Origin: Begonia masoniana
Lineage: Eukaryota; Streptophyta; Magnoliopsida; Cucurbitales; Begoniaceae
Length of the DNA stretch: 64,000 nt
NCBI GenBank assembly: GCA_022432975.1
Contig: CM039508.1
Span: 51,301,646-51,365,645, forward strand
Reading direction: 5' to 3'
Both the position numbers and the translations under genes were made by a program. The notes below the pieces were generated by a model. That model had not been told where the DNA came from. It did not search any database and saw nothing but the letters and a program-made list of their open reading frames with translations. Below are positions 23,540 through 33,960 of this stretch, piece after piece. The stretch's first letter is position 1. Each line of letters begins with the position of its first letter.

Positions 23540-24686
23540 AGGTTGAAGTGATTTTCGAAAATTCAGGGTTTGATTTTTCGAAGGTATCGATCGATTTCAG
23601 GTTTGTAATTTTCGGTTAGTGAAATTTGCAACTTTATTAGTGAAAAAGAAAGTGGAAATAAAAAAATAAAAAAAAAAAAACAAGGAAAAGCAAATTGCTT
23701 TTCTGTTCTTCTTCTTCGACAGAGAAGAAGTGTGCCCGAAGCCCAGCGAAGAAACAGAGAGTTTCTCCACCGAGCACCGACGCCGCGCCGAGAGAGGAGA
23801 GCGCCGCCCGAGCCCCACTGCCGCTGCCATCGCCGCACGGAGAACGCCGACCACCGACGCCGTGGTTCTGCCATCACAGCGCCGTCCGCCGCGTTGCGCC
23901 GCACTCGAGCCAGAATCCCTAGGCCGCCGTTTTAGAGCTCGCACGCCGCGCCGCCGCTCGACAGCCCACTTGCACCGTCGCACATCACCGTTCGACAGAA
24001 GAGGAGATTTTTGTCTTCGGTTGATAGAGAGAAGAAAAATTTTCTCTGTGTTTGGTTTAGCCCGCGTGAAGAAGAAAAGAAGCAGGCCTTTTCTGCTTTG
24101 TGGCGTTGTTACCTGAGTGAAGAAAGCACGTCGTTGTTCTCCGTCCAGCATTCCGGCGATTGCGTGACCTCCGCCTCGGATTGGATTGGTTCTGGTCTTT
24201 TTCAACAGGGACTTTTGTTTGAAAAATTGACATTGGGTGAACAAGGTGAAGTGGAGAGATTAAAGTTAGAAATTGGTTGAATTTCAATATTTGGAAATCT
24301 CTGGATTTTGCTTCATTGGATTGTCAGTGGAATATCGGGTAATATTTTGGTGGTATTCTGAATTATTGGGGCTGAGATATTTTTTGGGATATTTTTGGAA
24401 ATAAAATTATCTGGTTTTTTGGGCAGACTTGGATTGATTATTGGGTTGAATAATTAATCGGGAAAGTATCGGTTTGTTGGGCGTTTTTGGATTCAGAATA
24501 TTTTACAGGATTTATTCTGATTTTAAAAGGAGCAATTTTAGGAAAATTTTTAGGTAAGGTTATTGATTCAGATATTTTCAGGCTCAGATAATTCATTTGG
24601 CGGATTATTGATATTGTGGAGATTAATTATTGGAATCGAATAATTGATCAGGAAATATCAATTTTTGGGAATTGTTTTTGATAACA
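23540..24686 (+). other. Long untranslated leader of the copia element, with GC-rich block
   Basis: About 1.15 kb between primer site and gag. A strongly GC-rich, Arg/Pro-coding-like block lies at 23725-24000, while the remainder is T- and G-rich. Open frames on both strands through the block (for example 24244-23597, minus) are probably compositional. The block could also be captured host DNA, which I cannot decide. Confidence 0.6.
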
Positions 24687-26168
24687 ATGGCAGGTGAGGA
24701 TAGCACAGGACCTAGTATTGAAAAATTCGATGGGACAGATTTCGCATTCTGGAGAATGCAAATTGAAGATTACTTGTACGGGAAAGATCTTGATCTTCCT
24801 CTGAGTACGAAGCCAGAGAAGATGGAAGACAGTGAATGGAATTTCCTTGATAGAAAGGTTTTGGGAGTCGTCCGATTGACGCTAGCCAAAAGCGTTGCTC
24901 ACAACGTGGCGAAGGAGAAGACCACCGCGAGTCTGATGAAGGCTCTGTCTGATATGTACGAGAAACCGTCTGCGAATAATAAGGTATTTATTATGAAGAA
25001 GCTTTTTAATCTGAAGATGATTGATGGTGCTTCTGTCGCAGCGCATCTGAATGAATTCAATACGATTGTGAATCAACTGCTATCTGTGGATATTGACTTT
25101 GAAGATGAGGTTCGTGCCCTAATTTTGTTGGCGTCTCTACCGAATAGCTGGGAGCCTATGAGAGCTGCAGTTAGTAACTCAGTTGGAAGTGCTAAGCTGG
25201 TATTCACCGATGTGAGGGATTGTATTCTTGCCGAGGAGGTTCGTAAGATTGATTCTGGTGAAACATCGAATGGTTCAGCTCTGAATGTTGAAAATAGGGG
25301 CATGAGTCAAAGTAAAGGTCCGGGCAATAGAAATCGAAGTCAGAGGAAGTCTGGAAAACACGCCAACTTTGAGTGTTATCATTGTGGCAAGAAAGGACAC
25401 ATAAAGAGATTTTGTCACAAGTTTCTTCGGGAGAATCTGAATGCCAAAGGAAAGGAAAAGATGTTCAAAGAGGGTGACACAGACGAGGAGGCAGACACAG
25501 CCACCGAGGAGTCCTTCAGTGTGTACAACGAGGATGTTGTAAATTCTGATTGCCAAGATACGAGTTGGGTGATCGATAGTGGCGCTTCAATACATGCCAC
25601 TTCGCGGAGAGATTTCTTTACATCCTACACTTCGGGTGACTTTGGAAGTGTGAGGATGGGAAATGGTGGAGTTGCAAAAGCCATTGGTATGAGAGATGTG
25701 TGTTTGGAGACCAACATCGGCAGCACCTTGGTTTTGAGAGGTGTGAAGCACATCCCGGACATCCGCAAGAATTTGGTCTCGACTGGCAAGCTCGACGACG
25801 AAGGGTTTGGCAACACCTTTCGTGATGGAAAATGGAAGCTTACCAGAGGTTCATTGATTGTGGCAAGAGGAGAAAAATGTTCCTCATTATATGTGATGCA
25901 TGCGAAGATCGCGGGTTCCACAGTCAATGTGATAGGTAATAAGGCTGCAAATTTTGTGAATTCACCTTCTAAGAGAAAGGTTGAGAAGACTCGGAAGAAG
26001 TCAGGTTCTCAGGTGAAGTTCAGGTTGGGATCTGAGGGTACATCAGAGCAGGTGAGTCAGCCTATACAGATGTTCAGTCATCAGGTTCAGTTTCACGTCA
26101 GAGTGGTATCGTCAAAGGCAGAACAATGCGGAAGGTTAAAACTTCGGGACGATATGATGAAACTGTGA
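24687..26168 (+). CDS. Copia gag-protease polyprotein
   Basis: 493 codons from the ATG at 24687. The open frame extends to TTG at 24672, but the ATG begins the typical copia gag start. Order: the copia gag (UBN2-type) domain from about residue 10 to 190, a CCHC knuckle starting at C230, an aspartic protease with IDSGAS at D297, and a GAG-pre-integrase-like stretch (HIPDIRKNLVSTG, then SLYVMHA). The usual integrase does not follow. The frame ends with about 75 Lys/Ser/Gln-rich residues. Near 26110-26126 similarity to a related copy elsewhere in the window moves to another frame, so the natural product may have been longer and this copy frameshifted. The product would form virus-like particles in the cytoplasm. 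Confidence 0.88.
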   Translation: MAGEDSTGPSIEKFDGTDFAFWRMQIEDYLYGKDLDLPLSTKPEKMEDSEWNFLDRKVLGVVRLTLAKSVAHNVAKEKTTASLMKALSDMYEKPSANNKVFIMKKLFNLKMIDGASVAAHLNEFNTIVNQLLSVDIDFEDEVRALILLASLPNSWEPMRAAVSNSVGSAKLVFTDVRDCILAEEVRKIDSGETSNGSALNVENRGMSQSKGPGNRNRSQRKSGKHANFECYHCGKKGHIKRFCHKFLRENLNAKGKEKMFKEGDTDEEADTATEESFSVYNEDVVNSDCQDTSWVIDSGASIHATSRRDFFTSYTSGDFGSVRMGNGGVAKAIGMRDVCLETNIGSTLVLRGVKHIPDIRKNLVSTGKLDDEGFGNTFRDGKWKLTRGSLIVARGEKCSSLYVMHAKIAGSTVNVIGNKAANFVNSPSKRKVEKTRKKSGSQVKFRLGSEGTSEQVSQPIQMFSHQVQFHVRVVSSKAEQCGRLKLRDDMMKL

Positions 26169-26350
26169 GTTATGTATTGAATGTGTTCGAGGGTAACGAT
26201 TCCTGTGTGGAGTCTTCGACATGTTCAGATGGAGTTCGTTGCAGCAACTCTGATAGTTCAGTGATACCATGGAGAAGGAGATGCGATTTCTTCTCAGGTA
26301 AGTCTCTCAAGTTTAAGCGGGGCTTAAACTTGAATGGTATCAGATGCTGA
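26126..26350 (+). pseudogene. Conserved tail reading frame of the copia element
   Basis: This overlaps the end of gag-protease in another frame. It has a KTSGRYDE..YVLNVFEG segment that is also found, decayed, in the minus-strand copy around 36050-36150. Similarity in this frame in two diverged copies suggests that it is, or was, translated as the C-terminus of the gag-protease protein. Confidence 0.6.
26308..26332 (+). other. Perfect hairpin in the 3' part of the copia element
   Basis: Arms CAAGTTTAAGC and GCTTAAACTTG are 11 bp with a 3-nt GGG loop, perfectly paired. The same arms recur in the diverged copy at 35944-35967 with a 2-nt loop. Confidence 0.9.
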
Positions 26351-26533
26351 GTTGGCCCATCTGGGGCCTTTGTGGTAGAGGAGCTTTTTTAATGGTGTTT
26401 TGCAGATTTGTTTCCTTGCACCGGAATTTCGTTGAAGGTGGAGATTGTCAGAGTTCAGTGTTCTGGATTCGTTTTGGGTTGGGCCGAGTAGCCCGTTGGA
26501 TCTCTCATGCGGAATTCGTGTCAAGGTGGAGTT

Positions 26534-26800
26534 TGTTAGAATTTGGTGTGACCCGAATTCTAGTTGGGCCAGGTCGGGCTCATATATCAATATTAGGGTT
26601 TTATGTTTTCTCTATATATTGATGCTTGAGTCGCAAAACTCAAGGTACCGAATTTGATATTAGTGATTCTCTCCTCTGCCCGTGGTTTTTTCCCTTTCTA
26701 GGGTTTCCACGTAAAATTCGGTGTCTATTGTTTTCTCGTTTTTCTTTTTCGGTTTTCTGGATAGTTCGTTACAGGTGGATTAGGGCGTCTAATCCTAACA
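26534..26800 (+). repeat. 3' LTR of the copia element
   Basis: 267 bp, nearly identical to 23259-23524. It is preceded by a purine-rich aaggtggagt tract (about 26523-26532). Confidence 0.93.
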
Positions 26801-27055
26801 CGAATTTGTGATAGGGCCATTGGAGGGCAAGAGTTGGAGAAAAGCTTATTGGAAATCAGCAAAGATCAACGTGGTCAAAGGAGCAGGAACCCGACTCGAC
26901 CTGAACCGAACCTAACCAAAAAAATTGGGTTCGGATCTGGTATAAGTCAGTCGGTTTCGGTTTCGGGTTCGGAAACCGAAACCGATTAGTTCGGTTCAGT
27001 TTGGTCCGAAACCGAACCGAACTAAACCGAACTCTTGCCTACCCCTATATGTGAT

Positions 27056-27901
27056 ATATATAATGATTTTCAAAAATCATAATGTATGTGTGAATATCTT
27101 AAAAGAAACTCCCACCTTGACTACGGTTGCCCTTTCTAACAGCGGGAACAATATTCTAAGGTACAAACTCATAGTTCGTTCGCCAAACTCCGATTTTCAA
27201 TCGACCTCTTAGAGAAACTACGATTTTCTGTTAATTCTCACTGACTCTAAGCCTAAAATTTTACCCATATCAACATAACATTAAATCAACCAACGACACA
27301 TTTTTAACAAACGATTTAGATATTTTAAGCTTGATACCAAATCCAAATGAAAAAACGAAAAAGTTTCAGCCAAGAAATTACTTACCCTAAAAGACCGTTA
27401 CTAAAACTCGAAGATTGTGATGTGATGACTTTCATGCAATCTTCTATATATTCATACATTATAATGCATGTTTATGGATGAAACAAACTATTTATCATTA
27501 TTATACCATGACATTTCTATTAGAAACCACCAAGCTAAACTTACGAGACATAATTTTATCAAGAATTACCAAACTAAACTTTTAAACCATATTTACATGA
27601 AGAATTGCCAAACTAAACATTTAAATTGAATTTTGTTAAGAATCATCAAACTAAAGATTTGAATCAGTATCACAATCTTAACTAGCGCATTTAGAGGCAA
27701 CTCTAATAGAGATTTTAGGTGGTGTGGCAGCGACAACTAATGTTGTAGCGCTCAAACTTTTAGACAATATATGATATGCCACGACCGGCCCACAATTTAA
27801 CTTTTAGCAATCACTTCTATTTTAAAATACTTTTAATTATATAATTAGGATTTGTTGTTTTTAAAAGAGTTTAGTTTTGATACGGATGAAGATTCTAATT
27901 T
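27056..27901. other. AT-rich intergenic DNA
   Basis: Contains a degenerate repeated phrase 'accaaactaaact' at 27530-27660. No gene is seen. Confidence 0.5.
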
Positions 27902-28504
27902 TGTAATGGTTCGAACTTTTATTACGTTAGAAAAAGAATATATTAAATAAATGATTTGTTAAAAAGATAAAATTTGATTAAGATTAATTTAATTGTGATT
28001 GAATAAAAAATTAATTATGATTAAGGATTAATTAAGTTTGGTTGGTTGGTAAATAATCAAAAAGTTTAAAGGGTAAAATAGTCTTTTTATTAGATAAAAT
28101 TTGGTTTAAAGGTAAATTAACCATCAAACACTATTTGAAAAGGATTATGTGGCATCCTTATGTAGTTTCTATGTGAGGAAGAAAAAAACAAAAAGAAAGA
28201 GAAATCCAATAAAAGAGAGAACCAAATAGGGAGAACGAAAAACCAGAGAGGAAAGAAAATCCCGCAGAAAAAAGTGAGAGAAAGGGAGAGGAAAAAGTAA
28301 GATTCGTCGATCCGTCCTTTAGGGAAAGTTGTTCAGCTCAGTGAGGGAACATTTTGGTGAAAAAATTGATAGATTCGGTGAAACTTTGTGGAAAAAGTGG
28401 ACGAATCGACATACGGTATGTAACGACTCCCATTCTCAGCAAGATATTGTCTGCTCTGGGGATTGGGCCGCAGCCCAATATCCTCCCCTCACGGCTTTGT
28501 TTGG

Positions 28505-28583
28505 CGAGAACTTCCTGGGAGGTCACCCAACCTGGAATTGCTCTCGCCGAAGCACTTTTAACTTCGGAGTTCTTATGAGATCC
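28505..28583 (-). other. 5S rRNA-like segment in Cassandra 3' LTR
   Basis: On the minus strand it reads AGAACTCCGAAGTTAA, then GGTTGGGTGACCTCC, matching the 5S rRNA box A region and box C with a few changes. Confidence 0.85.
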
Positions 28584-28951
28584 GTTACCAATTGTACTCC
28601 AAAACGCGTCTTACTATGTTGGGAGAGATCTCTTACATATGTTTCATTTCCACATACTTTTCCAAGCGATGTGGGATTGTGACGACCCCCTCTTTATGAC
28701 CTGTCTCCTTCCGGTTCGCCCGCGCGGACGTACCGTCATCCGGGTTCCGGTTCGTCCAGCCATCGTACCATACTTACACATCCGGGTCATCACAATCACC
28801 CCCTCTCGGGGGTCCAACGTCCTCGTTGGCCACATTTCCGGTTGGGTACAGGCTCTGATACCAGTTGTAACTTCCCCCATTCCCAGCAAGATATTGTACG
28901 CTCTGGGGATTGGGCCGCAGCCCAATATCCTCCCCTCACGACTTTGTTTGG

Positions 28952-29031
28952 CGAGAACTTCCTGGGAGGTCACCCAACCTGAAATTGCTCTCGCCGAAGC
29001 ACTTTTAACTTCGGAGTTCTTATGGGATCCG
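28952..29031 (-). other. 5S rRNA-like segment in Cassandra 5' LTR
   Basis: Second copy of the 5S-like segment. It retains GGATCCCATAAGAACTCC, nearer to the genuine 5S sequence than the other LTR copy. It could direct polymerase III transcription if the promoter boxes are active. Confidence 0.85.
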
Positions 29032-30732
29032 TTGCCAATTGTGCTCCAAAACGCGTCTTGCTATGTTGGGAGGGATCTCTTACATATGTTTCATTTCCAC
29101 ATATTTCCCCAAGCGATGTGAGATTGTGACGACCCCCTCTTTACGACCTGTCACCTTCCGGTTTGCCCGCGCGGACGTACCGCCATCCGGGTTCCACTTC
29201 GTGCAGCCATCGTACCATACTTACACATCCGGGTCATCACACGATAAATATCTCTAACGATTAGAATAGTTAGATTAGACTTTATTGCCTTGATAGGTGG
29301 AGATGATTTTAATTACTGTCTTGGATCTGGATAAGATAGATTTGATTGAGATTTGGTTGAGATTGGATATGTTGAAGTGAGGATTTAATATTGTTTTTAT
29401 GAAAAGTGAATAATTAATTGTAAAAATCGTTTATTTCTAGTTTTATTAAAATGCTAAAACAAAAAATTTCAAAACCGATTGTTTATATTGAATTGTTAAG
29501 TTTGTTAAAATTCAAGTTTTATTGAACGGTTTAATTTCGGTTTTGTGAAGTAATTAAATTGTATATTTCTAATTTTTTAAAAATATGGAAACAAAAAAAA
29601 TTCGAAAACGACAATTTTCATTAAATTAAGCATATTGATTTCAATTATCAATTGCATGAGTGGGTTGAGTTGTATCGTTTTAAACATGCATATCATTGTT
29701 TTATCACTGTTTTAAAACATGTATTTAGGAATGAGGAAGTTGGAAGCCGTGGTAAAATAAGAACCCATTTGGCTGGATTTGCCTCTTCATAAAGGATGAA
29801 TATGACTATGAAAAATGAAGGACGAATATGACTATAAAAATAACTAGGAGTCTTACGCTAAACGTCCTCATTGGATTGAAATTCCCTAAATCCTCGAGAA
29901 GAATAAGACAATAGAGGTTCTACAGCCCTACCAGAGAAAGCACGAGAACTGTGGTGGTGAATTACGGTCATATGAGTCAATTTAGAATGGATTGCATTTG
30001 TTTTTTCATTTCAATTGAAAAAATGACATTGGATGTTTTGAGAAAAGATGATTTTAAATTGTGCATATTTACTATAATGCATTGGATTTATCTATTTGTG
30101 AAGAATGATTTTAAACCGTGTATTTAAATAATGTAGATTTTCTTTGAAATTGTATTATATTGATTTAATTATTGAAATGAGTTTTAAATCGTGGTTAATG
30201 AATTTCAAATAGTTCGAATTACGAACCTGCGTGCATTTTTATACAAATACCGTGGATTTCAAATCAAAACAATATTGATTTAATTTTATTTCAAAATAAT
30301 CAATGATTAGGTGGAGGATGGTGTATGGGTCTGGATAGTGTGGATAGGGTTTGGACTAGCTATTCTAGTTGCTAGATTTATTTGCTGCGCCAATGACTCA
30401 TTATGTGGATATCTCTATTTTTCAGATAACGTGTACATTCACCGAGGCAAAAAAACCAAAGCAAGGTAAAGTGTATAAGAGGAACAGGTGAAAGATCATA
30501 AATGGATGATCTTTGAGTTGTAGAAAATCACCTGTCGTGATTTATGTGTATTTATATTTTGTTTACGCTTCCGTTTGAGTATTCTGATAGGCTGATGTAA
30601 AGAATTTGGTGATGATATATAGATGATATAATATATTTCAACTTATGAAATGTATTTCGGTTGTTGTGTATATTGTTTGAATGTTATTGAAAATATCCTA
30701 ATTTAAGATGTCATGTAGGAAATGTATGGCGT

Positions 30733-30996
30733 ATGTCGTTTGGAAGTTCTCATTTAGGGAATGTATATTTTGTTGTAAGTTTCTTGGTGAATAGTGACAG
30801 TAAAATACCTTCCAATCTTATCCTAGAGAAAAGGAAAGCAATTGAAGACCTAACCTCACATAGGAGCCGTGACATCAAATACTTCAAGTGTTTGGGTGGA
30901 GGACACATCACTTCTCAGTGCCATAAGACTAAGGTGATGGTAATGCAAGAAGCTGACAAGTTTGAAAGTGAGGATTACTGTATCGAACTAACATAA
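30733..30996 (+). pseudogene. Retrotransposon gag zinc-knuckle remnant
   Basis: An 87-codon frame. Its C-terminal half (FKCLGGGHITSQC) is a gypsy-type CCHC knuckle in which the first cysteine position reads Tyr. No protease or RT follows. This is a decayed fragment. Confidence 0.6.
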
Positions 30997-32540
30997 GAAG
31001 GGTGGTGAATTAAGTTATTAAAACTTTTACTTGATTAAAACTATATTAGTTTGCATGCACAAATTATTTTTAATTTTATTTTAACTGTATAATTTAAAAA
31101 CTAATATCAAGATCAATCACAATAATAAAAGATAGGAAAAAGCAAGTGAAAACTAATTTCTTAACACAGTTTTGCGAACCTTGTATAAGTCTGCGCTACA
31201 AGACTCCTTCTTGAAGATCTTTTTTCAACTAAACCTCCTTGTTTGAAATAGAATGACCTTCCAAGCATCAATCCAAAGCTTTACACGTGACTATTTCTCA
31301 AGGCGTCACCTTTTGCTCTTTCACCGTTATACAAGAATAAATGTTTGAAATGGAAACAAACAATTTTACATTCTCTTAACAATTGAAATCTTAAATTAAA
31401 TGAGGAGGAGTGTGATTTCAGTTGAAAACTCAAAATTTCAAGTGAAAATGACAACATTTTGTTATGAAATTCAAGTTCAGTAATTTACACAGTGCAGTTT
31501 GTCACGCTCCCAAAGAAGATCTAAGACAGAATGGCAAACTATCCAGTCCGAATCGGACCGAATTGTCTTACCATTGAATTAAAATCATTGATAAGCCACA
31601 ATCTTTCACGATGATTGTCTTCTCCCTCACACGAGTATAACACTAATGCTTGGTATTAGTAACATCCTTTTAACTTATGATTTTTCGGTCGATTGTCGTC
31701 TCATTATTTTTTTAGTTTTAACATTATAGTGAATTGTTTTTCCCTAAGCTTCATTCATAGTTTTTGGAACCTAATTTTTTATATTGTTTTAAAAAATAAT
31801 GAATATGACACTTGAAATTTTTATACAACTCACAGAAATAACTACCTATTTTCAAGTCTTAGACAGGATGGCGTGGAGCGTTTGGAGCAAGAGTGAGTTG
31901 AACTTCATATTATTTACTTTATATTCTTTGAATGATTTTTTTGTGAGAACTTTAAATACTATTTCCATTTTCATTATATTGGGGATTAATTTGTATTTTA
32001 TTATTGTGAGCGTCTTTATATTATTAACGAACTATTTGTTGAGTTGTGGAGTCTACGCTGATTGAACTATATGTTATATTATTACATGAACTATATTGGT
32101 GATTTTATCCTCTTATTTCGTTATCCTATTTCGTTGAGTATATAAAGATATATTTAGAGTTTCGAAGTGTTGTAGAGAGCGTGAGAGGTAGATACAGGAT
32201 TGTAACTCGTTCTTAGTGAAATTCCGTAGCGGCAAGTGGATGTAGTTCTCGCAGTGAGAGTGAACCACTATAAATCTGTGTATTTCTATTTTTTCGCATT
32301 ATTATTCGTTTGCATTATTATTCGTTTCAAAGTAAGTTAAATTAGAGTGTTTTTGTCTAAATAGTTTATGCATAATTCTTGTTTGTCTATTAGAAATCAA
32401 AAGGTCTACACAAAATGTCTAGTCTATATTATCTTAATACAATTCTTTTTAATCACTTTTAAAGAACTGTAATCATAATATATAGTAGATATTATACTCA
32501 GGTCTAAGTGATAAACTAATACCTATCTTAAAAGGGTAGT
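30997..32540. other. Intergenic DNA; possible copia LTR tail
   Basis: Around 32125-32335 the sequence has a tatataaag box, then 'gtagagagcgtgagag' and 'agtgaaccactataaatc'. This resembles the R-U5 region of a copia LTR, but no partner was found. The remainder is AT-rich without supported genes. Confidence 0.35.
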
Positions 32541-32593
32541 CAATGCACAAAAATGGATCAGGAAACAGTGTGGCTACCAATCTCGTCCGTGAT

Positions 32594-33548
32594 TCAGTAC
32601 AGAGGCGATCTCCGAGGAGTCCTCTTCCGCCGGTTCATCACGCCGACTTTATTATCAGCCGGGAAATATCTCCGGCGATACAAACGCCCCTGAACCAAGT
32701 TAACACTGCTCCGCTTCTTCTTCTTGACAGACTCAGTTTTTGAAGGAAGAAATCTGGCAACACCGTGGTTAGGATGATCAATAGCAGCAGCAGCAGAAGA
32801 AGAAGTCATTTGGTCGTCTTCGAGCTCCGAAATGGTTACCCAGATGCCTTTTTTCTTGGTAGTCGGTAAATGATGGAACTGTAGATAAAAGAGTGAAGGA
32901 ATCAGCAGAAAATGGAGAAAAACCATACGAGGAATAAGACAGGAAAAGAAAGATAAAAAATGCGAAACCTTGCAGGAAAGAGAGCAGAAAAGATATGGGT
33001 CTTGAAGACTCCTATTGCAGGTTATGCAGAATTTTCCACAGCCTCGGAATTGCCTGGACATAGGCCTATGCTTTAGAAACACCACTTTCGCACTGTTTGT
33101 TGTGTATGGCTGCACAATCAATCAACTTTTAGAGCGAGAAAACAAGATAAAGAAGTGGTAATCAACACTGAATTCCACATACTTGAACGAGTGAACAATT
33201 GAGCAACTTCTGAGCATCCCCTAGTCGAATAACATCATTATAAACATATCTTCTTATCTGGAAAGAACAAAAAAAAAAAACATGGGAGGCTAAGTTGAAG
33301 CTTAACACAGTAATTGACGACATAGTAAGGGGGTTTTTCTTTGTCATGAACCAATGAACCTGGAGAGAATGGTGGAGACGATGAGAAGGCAGACAGTGAG
33401 AGCAAATGCTGGTGCAACAGCTTAAGCAAAAGACATTCTTCTCGTTCTTCTTAGCGTAATAGTGAATCTGACATGGCAGAAAGTATCCCTCCCTCAGAAG
33501 AACTTGAAGCCAGTGAGGAATGATAGAGGTCGAATTCATACCCACCAT
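32594..33548 (-). CDS. PLATZ zinc-binding transcription factor (4 exons)
   Basis: Exons on the minus strand: 33548-33360, 33257-33183, 33109-32969 and 32878-32594. All introns are GT-AG and in phase 0, giving 229 residues, a normal PLATZ length. The N-terminal Cys/His cluster (C26, H29, C41, C44, C52, H56, H59) and the second motif C116-x2-C119-x10-C130-x3-C134 are the two PLATZ zinc-binding signatures. Conserved WL..LL and VFCL segments precede them. The C-terminus has a Ser/Lys-rich linker and a basic end (NRRKRTPRRSPLY), likely nuclear. PLATZ proteins bind A/T-rich DNA and act mostly as repressors, and some assist RNA polymerase III (family knowledge). An in-frame ATG at 33602 would add 18 hydrophobic residues; I prefer 33548, but the start is not certain. 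Confidence 0.92.
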
Positions 33549-33602
33549 TATAACACTGGTTAAGGGAATAAAATGGTAGATAGGAAGACAGAAAATGGTC
33601 AC

Positions 33603-33960
33603 AGAGAGTTTAAAAGGAGAGAGGAAGAATGAGATGGAGAGGACTCATTAACTTTAAGGGATCTGCCTTGTAAATTGAACTATCCTTTCCATGGGATTGA
33701 GATTTTGTGCAAAAATATATCAAAACTCAAATCTTTTACCAGTTTTTGGCCCAAGCCCCTGCTGTAATATACTATTTTTGTACTACAGAATCCACTAAAC
33801 TCTCCCGTCTCAGTACAGAAATCTTTTTCATCATCTCTCTCTCTCTCTCACTTTCAAGGCAAAACACACTGTGGAAAGAAGATGGGACAGGGGAGAAGAG
33901 AATGGAAGAGAAAAAGGTTTTAGGTAGAAAGAGAGAGAGAGAGAGAGAAGGGTGATGCAT
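33603..33960 (-). promoter_or_regulatory. Upstream region of the PLATZ gene, with GA/CT microsatellites
   Basis: CT-rich (33834-33850) and GA-rich (33930-33948) runs lie upstream of the minus-strand gene. This is typical of plant core-promoter neighbourhoods. No specific binding site is claimed. Confidence 0.35.

Larger units (their letters stand above)
23259..26800 (+). mobile_element. Copia-type LTR retrotransposon with gag and protease only (non-autonomous)
   Basis: 3542 bp with LTRs beginning TGTTAG and ending CTAACA, a perfect 13-base primer site, and an exact 5-bp duplication cgaat at 23254-23258 and 26801-26805. The LTRs are nearly identical, so insertion is recent and younger than the hAT-type host element. 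The interior codes for gag and protease, then a short tail and a hairpin. Integrase, RT and RNase H are wholly absent, so mobility would need enzymes from another element. Confidence 0.95.
22588..27047. mobile_element. Non-autonomous hAT-type element, split by a copia insertion
   Basis: Terminal inverted repeats start taggggtgggcaa on the left and taggggtaggcaa on the right. They are flanked by an exact 8-bp duplication (22580-22587 and 27048-27055). Both subterminal regions (22600-22745 and 26888-27035) are crowded with ggttcggttcggg-type motifs. Removing the nested copia element and one target-site copy leaves about 0.91 kb. No transposase is encoded. The interior carries what looks like a fragment of a host coding sequence (22833-23258). 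Confidence 0.9.
28419..29241 (-). mobile_element. Complete Cassandra TRIM retrotransposon
   Basis: 823 bp on the minus strand: two 376-bp LTRs (28866-29241 as 5' LTR, 28419-28794 as 3' LTR) around a 71-bp interior. The interior holds only a primer site (TGGTATCAGAGCC on the minus strand, 28863-28851) and a polypurine tract (28806-28795). Each LTR contains a segment closely resembling 5S rRNA, including its internal polymerase III promoter, which defines the Cassandra family (established knowledge). Flanks are cggta (28414-28418) and cgata (29242-29246), a 5-bp duplication with one mismatch. There are no genes, so it depends on other elements. Confidence 0.93.
27902..30600 (+). repeat. Long-LTR family, copy (i), split by Cassandra
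   Basis: Begins tgtaatggttcgaac, the same start (in reverse) as the copies ending at 39755 and 52709. Shared landmarks include 'ggttctacagccct..agagaaagc(a/c)cgagaac' near 29917 and a 'gtggatat..ttcagataa' stretch near 30411. Without the Cassandra insert it is about 1.9 kb. The right boundary is uncertain. The TG start and length suggest an LTR, but no linked coding region was found. Confidence 0.7.

Noticed and set aside
23597..24244. 215-residue minus-strand frame
   Set aside because: Lies in the GC-rich leader of the copia element, with no domain and strong compositional bias.
28505..29031. Genuine 5S rRNA genes
   Set aside because: Both copies are diverged, sit inside LTRs and lack the tandem spacer arrangement of 5S arrays. 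They belong to Cassandra.
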